From Lewinellaceae bacterium (lineage in GTDB: Bacteria; Bacteroidota; Bacteroidia; Chitinophagales; Saprospiraceae): a stretch of DNA of 64,000 nucleotides. Made by a program: the position numbers and the translations under genes. Where the stretch lies: assembly GCA_020636275.1 (NCBI GenBank), contig JACJYD010000001.1, positions 2,074,719 through 2,138,718 of the forward strand. The letters are read 5' to 3'. This document shows positions 54,680 to 61,711 of this stretch, piece by piece. The notes beneath the pieces were generated by a model, which was not told where the DNA came from, ran no database searches, and saw only the letters and a program-made list of their open reading frames with translations. Numbering within the stretch: position 1 is the first letter of the stretch; the number at the start of each line of letters is the position of its first letter.

Positions 54680-54919
54680 TTAGTGGGTTTTTTTGATGAA
54701 AAAGCGGTAAACTCCTCCCTCGTCCTTTGCTTCCAGCAACTCGTGCCCGGTTTGCTTGGACCATGCTTGCATGTCGGGCATGGCGCCTGGATCGGTGGCG
54801 ATCATTTCGAGGACTTCCCCAACTGCCATAGCGCTGATGGCCTTCTTGGTCTTGACCACAGGCATGGGGCAAAGCAGCCCCTTGCAATCAAGTTCTTTGT
54901 TAACAGTGAAATCTGCCAT
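54680..54919 (-). CDS. tusA: TusA-family sulfurtransferase
   Basis: Encodes 79 residues, the standard TusA length. The active-site Cys17 lies in LLCPMPVVKTKKAI, preceded by Cys12 in LDCKGLLCP; the second half (GEVLEMIATDPGAMPDMQAWSKQ) is the family core. It carries a persulfide and in sulfur oxidisers delivers sulfane sulfur to the oxidising complex. It is the first gene of the sHdr operon; the promoter should lie in 54920-55209. The only candidate -7 seen is TATCCTTG on the minus strand at 55052-55059, a weak match. Confidence 0.92.
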   Translation of the reverse strand: MADFTVNKELDCKGLLCPMPVVKTKKAISAMAVGEVLEMIATDPGAMPDMQAWSKQTGHELLEAKDEGGVYRFFIKKTH

Positions 54920-55209
54920 GGTTGACGTTTTATTTGGATATTTCTCTTAAAAAGTATGCTCTATGTTTCGAATGCCGGGCAAGAATAAGGCATATTTTGG
55001 GGAAGATTTGACAGGTTAAAGCATAAAGATATGAACAGGTGTTCATTTTTCCAAGGATACAAAATTCATTTTTTATGAAAAGAATGATCTTTGGATATAA
55101 AATTTTATTTTGAATTTCTCTAAATAAGGAAAATCGGCGGGTGTTTATATCATAATAGTCTTTACGGAAGAAGGCGTTTTCAGCAGGAAGGTCGTGAAGG
55201 TATTTAATT

Positions 55210-55323
55210 AAACGCAAAGGCGCTAAGGGCGCTAAGACAACTTGCTTTGCTTAAAAACGGGTTCTTCAAACCGTTTTCAGCACCAATGCAGGCTCTTTTA
55301 GCGCCCTTAGCGCCTTTGCGTTT
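55210..55323. repeat. GCGCTAAGG-type inverted repeat with 26-bp perfect arms
   Basis: Perfect arms 55210-55235 and 55298-55323, each starting with the AACGCAAAGGCGCTAAG-like unit, and an inner hairpin (AAAACGG / CCGTTTT) in the 62-base loop. It fills the part of gap 54920-55331 nearest to the T9SS gene; the remainder (54920-55209) is AT-rich with no gene I can support. Confidence 0.9.
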
Positions 55324-55331
55324 ATATATTT

Positions 55332-56594
55332 TTAATTCTGGATCCGAACGGCTGTACTTACCGAATCATTCCCATTTCCTCCTACAAGGTAGTAAAGTCC
55401 GTTGGGGAGGTTAGGGAGTTCGATCTGCCATACATTCAGACCGGCGGAACCGGAAACGGTCTTATTCCAAACCTCCTGACCCAGGGCGTTTACCAGGCGG
55501 ATCGGGAGCTTTTCCACGGCATTTTCCAGGGAGACCGCCACGGTCAGGTCGGTAGCAGCCGGGTTGGGGAACACGCCGAAGCTGGTGAAATTACTGCCGG
55601 CTTCTTCCACGCCCGACACCATTCCCACCAGGGTTTTCTCGAAGGAGATGTTGCCGGTGCCGGAGCCGCCGAAAGCGGTGAAGAAGACTTTCCAAAGTTC
55701 ATTATTGGCCAGTTTGACGAAGAAAACCCGATCGGGATCGAGTTCCCAGGAGAAGGTGGTCAGATTGAAAGATTTCCAATCCTGTCCGATCACATCCAGG
55801 TGGGAGTCGAGGCTGTCGAGGTAGTCTTCGTAATTGACGGTAGCGGGGTTGACGCCGTTAGCTTCGGCCACTTCGATGCCGAAGCCGGACAACACGCCGG
55901 TGGAAGGATAGGGCACGATCTCCCCGTTTAATTCCAACGGTGCGAAATACCTCGTGAACAGGAGGTCCCATCCTGCCGGACTTGGCGTGTATTCCCCGGT
56001 AGTAAAGGAGAAATATACGAGAGGGCTGTCTGAAAAATCACTTTTTAGAACCGTGCTATGCACCTCGCCGGAACCGTCCAGTTCAGCAAACCGCCAGTAA
56101 TACGTGTCGTTGACCAGCGAATCGATCATGATCTTTTTCCAGGAACCGTTGCGCAGTTGGAGGGCATAGACCCTGACGCCGATGGTCTTTTCGTCGAAGG
56201 GGCTGTAGAATCCCCAGCCGTAGTCGTAGGGATCGAGGGGATCTTTCACGCTGTTGAAGGCCCCTGTTGCCCAGTCCGTTTCCGGGTTGTAGAGGCTGTC
56301 TTCCAGCATACCCGGGTCGATCACGTCCGACCATTCCCAGGTGAGGCCGAGCCAGAGTTGTACGACGGGCCCACCGGAATTGCCGGCTTCATTCGTAAAA
56401 ACACCTCCGTCGCCGGGATCGGTGGTAAAGGCGAGGTCCCATGCATTATTGGCCAAGGTCGTTTGCGCGTTGTCGGCCATAGTGTAATAGACCTGAGTAC
56501 TATAACCATTTCCCACCGAGACGGTCACCGTTTCCTGGGCATGGAGAAAAAAGGCAATTGCTAAGAATGATAAAAGGGTAATTGATCTTTTCAT
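55332..56594 (-). CDS. Secreted protein with T9SS type A sorting domain
   Basis: Encodes 420 residues: a signal peptide to about 19 (LAIAFFLHAQ), a HmuY-like beta-rich N-terminal part (TVTVSVGNGYSTQVYYTMAD; ANNAWDLAFTTDPGDGG), which resembles the haem-binding HmuY family pattern of an NAWDLxF motif, and a C-terminal sorting domain (about 340-420, GVFPNPAATDLTVAVS). The HmuY-like reading rests only on that short motif and the arrangement of beta strands. It is divergent from the Nramp gene and convergent with nothing. Confidence 0.78.
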   Translation of the reverse strand: MKRSITLLSFLAIAFFLHAQETVTVSVGNGYSTQVYYTMADNAQTTLANNAWDLAFTTDPGDGGVFTNEAGNSGGPVVQLWLGLTWEWSDVIDPGMLEDSLYNPETDWATGAFNSVKDPLDPYDYGWGFYSPFDEKTIGVRVYALQLRNGSWKKIMIDSLVNDTYYWRFAELDGSGEVHSTVLKSDFSDSPLVYFSFTTGEYTPSPAGWDLLFTRYFAPLELNGEIVPYPSTGVLSGFGIEVAEANGVNPATVNYEDYLDSLDSHLDVIGQDWKSFNLTTFSWELDPDRVFFVKLANNELWKVFFTAFGGSGTGNISFEKTLVGMVSGVEEAGSNFTSFGVFPNPAATDLTVAVSLENAVEKLPIRLVNALGQEVWNKTVSGSAGLNVWQIELPNLPNGLYYLVGGNGNDSVSTAVRIQN

Positions 56595-56696
56595 TGGGAA
56601 TTTTTTTTAAATATTTGGTATAAATATAACGAATGACCCTAAAACCGGCACTAGGATTGCCCAGGCCGGTTTGTTTTTTACAAAAAAAGTACAACA

Positions 56697-58580
56697 ATGA
56701 CCGATCCGATACCCAAGTCCCTGGAGGAAGTGCATGCGACCGTGGAGACCCGGAAGAAAGGTTTTTTCCGCCGGCTTTTTGCGTTCATGGGACCTGCGTA
56801 TCTGATCTCGGTCGGATACATGGACCCAGGCAACTGGGCGACGGATATAGCGGGGGGCAGTCAATTCGGGTACACACTGATCTGGGTATTGCTCATGTCC
56901 AACCTCATGGCCCTGCTGCTGCAGAGTCTGAGCACCCGTCTGGGGATCGTCAGCGGCCGGGACCTGGCTCAGGCATCGAAAGAGACGTACGGACGCGGCA
57001 CCAATTTTGTCTTTTACCTGCTCGCGGAGGTGGCCATAGCTGCTACCGACCTGGCCGAAGTGCTGGGGATGGCGATCGGCCTGCAATTGCTGTTCGGCCT
57101 GCCGCTGTTGTGGGGGGTGGTCCTGACGTTTTTCGACACTTTTATCCTGCTTTTTTTCATTCACCGGGGCATGCGGGTGATCGAGGCGTTCATCCTGGCG
57201 CTCATCGGGATCATCGGGCTGGCTTTTCTGGTGGAAGTATTTCTGGCGAAACCGGACGTAGGCGCCCTCGCCACCGGCTTCATTCCCAGCATTCCCAACA
57301 GTGCTGCCTTGTACATCGCCATCGGCATCATCGGGGCAACGGTCATGCCCCACAATCTCTATTTGCACTCCTCGCTGGTGCAATCCCGGAAATTCGCCCA
57401 TAACCTATCGGAGACCCGGGGGGCCCTTCGTTTCAATTTCATCGACTCGGCCATCGCGCTCAACCTGGCCTTTTTCGTCAACGCCGCCATCCTGGTTTTG
57501 GCCGCCGCCACTTTTTACCGGGCCGGTATGTACGACGTGTCGGAGATCCAGGATGCGCACCGTTTTCTGCAGCCGTTGCTGGGCAGCCGCCTGGCGCCGA
57601 TCTTTTTCGCCATCGCATTGATCGCTGCCGGGCAAAGTTCCACGCTCACCGGGACGCTCGCCGGGCAGGTGGTCATGGAGGGGTATCTGAACCTCCGCGT
57701 ACAGCCCTGGATCCGTCGAATGCTCACCCGGACACTGGCGATCGCTCCGGCAGTACTGGCTATTGTTTTCCTGGGAGAGTCGGTGACCGGAAAAATGCTC
57801 ATTCTCAGTCAGGTGATCCTGAGCCTGCAACTGGGGTTTGCCATCATTCCCCTGATCCACTTCGTCAGCGACCGCCGCCGCATGGGCAAACTGGCGATCG
57901 GACCCTTGGTCAAATTCCTGTCCTGGCTGACGGCCATCATTATCGTGGCGCTGAACGTCAAACTGGTAATCGACGAGATCGGTTCCTGGATTGCCGCTTC
58001 TTCTTCGCCCATGGTGCTTTGGCTCACGGTAGTTCCCCTGGCGGTGGGCGCCGCCGGGTTGATGCTGTACGTAACGGTTGCTCCCTTTGTAAAATCCTTC
58101 CTCGTAGAGCCCAAAACCGAACTGCACGCCAAGCCAGGCAGTCTGGAGGTGTTCGAGCGAAAGACATTCAAAAAAATTGCCATTGCCATCGATTTCAGCG
58201 ACATCGATATACAGACCCTGCGCTACGCCATTTCCATGGGCGCACCGGATACGGTCTACCAGCTCATTCACGTCGTAGAATCGGCAGGCGCTATTTTGCT
58301 GGGCGACGAGATCCGCGATAAGGAGACCGGCGACGACGCCAAGCGCCTTGATTTTTATGCACAGGAAATGCAGAGCAAGGGATTCAAAGCCGAGACCTAC
58401 CTGGGCTTCGGCAACCCCAAGACCAGTATACCGCAGGCCGTGCAGGAGTTCGGCGCCGAGTTGCTGGTGCTGGGCGCGCACGGGCACCGGATGTTCAAAG
58501 ACCTCATTTTCGGCACGACCGTCGATTCGGTGCGGCACAAGGTGGGAATTCCGGTGTTTATTGTGCGGGAGGAGGGGTAG
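56697..58580 (+). CDS. Nramp-type divalent metal transporter fused to a universal-stress domain
   Basis: Encodes 627 residues. The first 430 or so form an Nramp transporter with the metal-binding motifs DPGN (about 42-45, VGYMDPGNWATDI) in helix 1 and MPHN in helix 6 (TVMPHNLYLHSSLVQSR, about 219). A USP domain at about 485-627 begins TFKKIAIAIDFSD and has the nucleotide-binding motif GAHGHRMFKDLIFGTTVDS, i.e. G-2X-G-9X-G(S/T). Nramp imports Mn2+ or Fe2+ with protons. The USP part may make transport responsive to ATP; that is inference. ATG at 56697. Confidence 0.92.
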   Translation: MTDPIPKSLEEVHATVETRKKGFFRRLFAFMGPAYLISVGYMDPGNWATDIAGGSQFGYTLIWVLLMSNLMALLLQSLSTRLGIVSGRDLAQASKETYGRGTNFVFYLLAEVAIAATDLAEVLGMAIGLQLLFGLPLLWGVVLTFFDTFILLFFIHRGMRVIEAFILALIGIIGLAFLVEVFLAKPDVGALATGFIPSIPNSAALYIAIGIIGATVMPHNLYLHSSLVQSRKFAHNLSETRGALRFNFIDSAIALNLAFFVNAAILVLAAATFYRAGMYDVSEIQDAHRFLQPLLGSRLAPIFFAIALIAAGQSSTLTGTLAGQVVMEGYLNLRVQPWIRRMLTRTLAIAPAVLAIVFLGESVTGKMLILSQVILSLQLGFAIIPLIHFVSDRRRMGKLAIGPLVKFLSWLTAIIIVALNVKLVIDEIGSWIAASSSPMVLWLTVVPLAVGAAGLMLYVTVAPFVKSFLVEPKTELHAKPGSLEVFERKTFKKIAIAIDFSDIDIQTLRYAISMGAPDTVYQLIHVVESAGAILLGDEIRDKETGDDAKRLDFYAQEMQSKGFKAETYLGFGNPKTSIPQAVQEFGAELLVLGAHGHRMFKDLIFGTTVDSVRHKVGIPVFIVREEG

Positions 58581-58646
58581 GTCCAAACAGGGGCCTTTTG
58601 ATCTTCCGGTCCATGTCGAGGGAAAAACCGACCACTCGCTTTGAGT

Positions 58647-58707
58647 ATATTCTAAAGAAAAGTGAATTGACGGCCGCCGGCCGTCAATTCACTTTTCTTT
58701 AGAATAT
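58647..58707. terminator. 61-bp palindrome after the Nramp-USP gene
   Basis: Perfect 30-bp arms around one central base (58677), starting ATATTCTAAAG and centred on CGGCCGCCGGCCG. There is no T-run of note on the plus strand. It is likely a terminator or repeat of the same sort as the twin hairpins at 7.3 kb. Confidence 0.8.
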
Positions 58708-58767
58708 TCGTTCAATTCTGCGTACCTTTTTTCTTCGAAAAAAACCACACATTAAAAAAATGATATT

Positions 58768-59892
58768 ATGGAAACTCTGGAAATCGTCATTGGTCTGATT
58801 TTCATCTTTTTGCTTTTGAGCCTCCTGGCCACAACGGTGCAGGAATTACTGGCGTCCGCCACCTCCCTGCGCGGGAAGATCCTGCTCAAGGCCATCGTCA
58901 AGCTGCTGGAACTGGACAATGCGGAAGGATTGGACCGGGCCGCAAAAAGCGAGTTGGTCAAAGGCTTTAAAAAACAGGTAAAGAACAGTAAGGTCTACCA
59001 GAAGTACAGCGGCAAGTTCCTGTTTGTGGAGCAATTGCCTTCCTATCTGACCGCTGACCAGGTGACTGCCCTCATTACCGAGTTGATGGAAAACGACACA
59101 CCCGCCGAGGCCGACGCGCCCACGGCCCGGGGCTTGAGCGCTGAGCCCGCCCAGCCCGCGATGCTTTCCAACATGAAACAAAGAGACCTGCAGCGCAACC
59201 TGAGCGTCATCATGCAGGGCGGCAAAAAGATGGATACGACCGTGCGCAGCCGGGGCATTTTTGAGGTAGTAGAGGAATCGGAGGAGGCCTTGAAAAAAGC
59301 CGAGGAAGTCGTCGACAAGGCCAAGCTCGCCTTCAAAAAGCAATACGATGAGATCATGCAACGGGCCACGGGCTGGTACAAGCGCAGCATCCAAACCTGG
59401 CTGATCCTCGTCGGACTGACGATCGCCATCTGCTTCGACGCCGATACCTTCAAGATCTGGCACAACCTGACCTACAATCCGGAATCCCGTCAGGAGTTGC
59501 TTCAACTGGCCCAGCAGTTCACCGACGACAACCGGATCAATGTATACACCACCAATCCCGACAGCATTCCGCAAGACACCCTGGAGAACATCTCCCGGCT
59601 CCGGACCATGGTCGATTCGCTGTTGTACAACGAGATCCAGAAAGTGCCGTCACCCCTGGGCCTGGGCTGGGATGCCTCCCTGGCAGAGCAGTACCAAAGC
59701 AGCGGCTGGAAACCCGGAAGTAGCTGGCTATTCTACCTGAAAAAATTCTTCGGCTGGACGGTTACCGCCCTGGCGGTCTCGCTGGGGGCGCCGTTCTGGT
59801 TCGATATGCTGCAGAAAGTGATCCAGATCCGGAATGCCGGGGTAAGGCCGCAGGATGCGGAGAAGCAGCAGGCGCAGGCAGCTTCCAAGTAA
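58768..59892 (+). CDS. Membrane protein of unknown function
   Basis: Encodes 374 residues: one N-terminal helix (about 5-25, IVIGLIFIFLLLSLLATT), a long soluble region with a charged helix (about 165-200, ESEEALKKAEEVVDKAKLAF, probable coiled coil), a second helix (about 213-230, WLILVGLTIAICF), and a third (about 325-350, FFGWTVTALAVSLGAPFWF). I do not recognise a named family. The next gene on the same strand encodes a DUF4231/SLATT-like membrane protein, so the pair may work together, but a terminator and a 170-bp repeat separate them. Confidence 0.7.
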   Translation: METLEIVIGLIFIFLLLSLLATTVQELLASATSLRGKILLKAIVKLLELDNAEGLDRAAKSELVKGFKKQVKNSKVYQKYSGKFLFVEQLPSYLTADQVTALITELMENDTPAEADAPTARGLSAEPAQPAMLSNMKQRDLQRNLSVIMQGGKKMDTTVRSRGIFEVVEESEEALKKAEEVVDKAKLAFKKQYDEIMQRATGWYKRSIQTWLILVGLTIAICFDADTFKIWHNLTYNPESRQELLQLAQQFTDDNRINVYTTNPDSIPQDTLENISRLRTMVDSLLYNEIQKVPSPLGLGWDASLAEQYQSSGWKPGSSWLFYLKKFFGWTVTALAVSLGAPFWFDMLQKVIQIRNAGVRPQDAEKQQAQAASK

Positions 59893-59900
59893 AGAAACCG

Positions 59901-59933
59901 GAATTGTGGGGCGCATTTGTCGCCCCGCAATTC
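59901..59933 (+). terminator. Intrinsic terminator-like hairpin
   Basis: Arms of 13 bp with one G-T pair and a 7-base loop, 8 bp after the stop of the membrane-protein gene, followed by TTATTTA. The gap 59893-60263 otherwise holds only the large inverted repeat. Confidence 0.75.
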
Positions 59934-59983
59934 TTATTTACGGATGTTACGCATTTTTTTAATATCCGTGGATGCAAGGAGCC

Positions 59984-60154
59984 TTCCTCCCCCTCCCTAC
60001 GGTCGACCCCTCCAGAGGGGTACAATGTTCTGCATTTCAGAATACTGGATCATATTTTCTGAACATTCGTAAAATGACCAGGCGAAACAGGATGACATTG
60101 AGTTTTGCACAAATGTACCCCTCTGGAGGGGTCGACCGTAGGGAGGGGGAGGAA
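59984..60154. repeat. MITE-like element with perfect 41-bp terminal inverted repeats
   Basis: Perfect complementary arms 59984-60024 and 60114-60154 (CCTCCCTACGGTCGACCCCT... type) enclose 89 bp that holds a further AATGTTC / GAACATT inverted repeat. There is no coding capacity. No target-site duplication could be established by eye. Confidence 0.85.
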
Positions 60155-60263
60155 AAACGCTCCACAACCCCAGATGCTCAAGTAGTGCGTAACAGGAGTT
60201 ATTTACCAAAATAACCCTTCAGCTCTTTTTTTCTTCAGAAAAACCAAAAATTCCACCACCACC

Positions 60264-60695
60264 ATGACCCAAGACCAGTACCTCCAGGAACGCCTCATCG
60301 ACCAATTTGCCTGGTACGACGCCAAAGCCGGCTGGAACCAGAAGCGGTACCGCCTTTTCAAGACCATCGTCATCATTCTCTCGGTCTTTATTCCACTGGG
60401 CGCGGGCTTTATGGAGCAGGGAGGGCCTGCCCTTCGCTTTGCCGTCGGGACGGCCGGAGCGCTGGTGGCAATTTTTGAAGGGATCTCCTCCCTAAACAAG
60501 TACCAGGAAAAATGGACCGAATACCGGCGGGCCGCGGAGTACCTGAAGCGGGAACGCCTGCTGTTCGAAACCCAGTCGGGGCCTTATCGCGACGAAAAAG
60601 ACCCCTTCCGGCTGTTGGTCGAACGGGTGGAGACGTTTACGGCGGAGGAAAACCAGCAGTGGGCCCAGTATATGCAGGAGAAAAAGGATGGTTAA
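60264..60695 (+). CDS. DUF4231/SLATT-like small membrane protein
   Basis: Encodes 143 residues: a helical N-terminus (IDQFAWYDAKAGWNQKRYRLFK), two closely spaced transmembrane helices (about 37-53 and 60-78, IVIILSVFIPLGAG; AVGTAGALVAIFEGISSL), and a helical C-terminus (EKWTEYRRAAEYLKRERLLF). The pattern agrees with DUF4231 and the related SLATT membrane domain, which are linked to defence or stress systems in other genomes. No partner effector is seen here, so a defence role is not supported. The stop overlaps the next, convergent gene by 4 bp. Confidence 0.78.
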   Translation: MTQDQYLQERLIDQFAWYDAKAGWNQKRYRLFKTIVIILSVFIPLGAGFMEQGGPALRFAVGTAGALVAIFEGISSLNKYQEKWTEYRRAAEYLKRERLLFETQSGPYRDEKDPFRLLVERVETFTAEENQQWAQYMQEKKDG

Positions 60696-61228
60696 TCTTC
60701 GGCCTCGTACGTCTCGAAAAACTCTTTCCGGGCAATGCGATACACCTCTTTCCTATCCACCGGCACAGCCAGAAAGTCGCCTAATTTTGCGACCATCTCC
60801 TCATCCCAGGGGGCTTCGAAGTAGAAAGGCGCGAAGAGCCCAAGTTCGGCGAGCATGGAGGGCGTGAGCTCCAGGGCGATCACCTGACCGGTGGGGCGGT
60901 ATTCGGAGAAGCCGTCCCCGGCTTTTTGCAGGAACACGTATTTTTTGTGAAATTTTTCGGGAGGGACGATGTACATCTCCCCGGCTCCGGTCTTGTTTTT
61001 AACCAGGTAGTCGCCTTTCCGGGCGCGGTTGCTGGTTTCGATGCCATCGCTGGTGCTGGTTTCGATCTCTTCGCCGCCGAGGGCTTCTTTAGCGAAAACG
61101 TGCGTGATTTTGCGGTAGAGGCGGCCTTCCTCCTGCAGGTAGGGGAGCAGACGGGAGAAAAGGCTGGATTGGGAGACGGGGCGCATACGGGTACGGATAT
61201 TTTGAGACAAGCTAAGGAATAAATTCAT
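60692..61228 (-). CDS. PGDYG-like domain protein
   Basis: Encodes 178 residues without signal peptide or membrane helices. The central segment RKGDYLVKNKTGAGEMYIVPPEKFHKKY is like PGDYG-domain proteins (small soluble proteins often named after that turn). Nothing else is recognised. It is convergent with the DUF4231 gene, sharing its last four bases, and its start lies 4 bp from the beginning of the SDR pseudogene. Confidence 0.65.
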   Translation of the reverse strand: MNLFLSLSQNIRTRMRPVSQSSLFSRLLPYLQEEGRLYRKITHVFAKEALGGEEIETSTSDGIETSNRARKGDYLVKNKTGAGEMYIVPPEKFHKKYVFLQKAGDGFSEYRPTGQVIALELTPSMLAELGLFAPFYFEAPWDEEMVAKLGDFLAVPVDRKEVYRIARKEFFETYEAED

Positions 61229-61232
61229 TCAA

Positions 61233-61507
61233 ATGTTTGATTTAAAAGGAAAAGTAGCCATCGTAACCGGTGGCGCCATTGCTCCGGGCTTTTTTATCGG
61301 ATAACAAAACCGCAGCTTCCTTTAAATGAAGATGGCACATTGACCCAAAGAGGACAAACCATCCTCCGTGGAACGCCCTTCAAAAAGTTTGGCCGGCCAG
61401 ATGAGCTGGTCAGTACCGCGATCTGGCTTTGCAGTGATGCGTCGAACTTTGTAACGGGGATCGTAGTGCCTGTGGATGGAGGGTTTAGCGCTTTTTCGGG
61501 AGTTTAG
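61233..61507 (+). pseudogene. Collapsed SDR-family oxidoreductase pseudogene (D-mannonate oxidoreductase type)
   Basis: It starts MFDLKGKVAIVTGG, the NAD-binding start of an SDR. It then jumps straight to AIAPGFFIG, which normally lies some 190 residues further on, so the middle of the gene is deleted. A TAA stop and a one-base shift follow. A different frame then continues LNEDGTLTQRG, TPFKKFGRPDELVST, NFVTGIVVPVDGGFSAFSGV and ends at TAG 61507. This is the full C-terminal signature of mannonate/gluconate-type SDRs. Three independent lesions show that it is dead. Confidence 0.88.
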
Positions 61508-61711
61508 TAAGCCACCGGGTGACAGACTAAATCCAAGCTTGAGTAAGCTGCGTTTCATCGCCAACTCAATAAGTTTTGTACCTTGTCAAACAGAATTATT
61601 GGATTATTCAAGTCACTGTTGCTTGTTGTGAAAATTTGACCACCAATAGTAAACCCAGAAAACCCTTCCTCTGGCATCTCGAAACATTGAGCACCTAAAA
61701 ATTAATTGAAA

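Noticed and set aside
54930..55217. 95-codon open frame upstream of tusA
   Set aside because: It lies in AT-rich spacer, opens inside an inverted repeat, and its residues show no fold or signal. A promoter region is more likely here.
60264..60695. Defence-system membrane component (SLATT-type)
   Set aside because: The domain resembles SLATT/DUF4231, but no nuclease, nucleotidyl cyclase or other effector gene is beside it.
61233..61507. Intact short SDR gene
   Set aside because: The NAD-binding start is joined directly to the C-terminal signature across a deletion, with a stop and a frame change.
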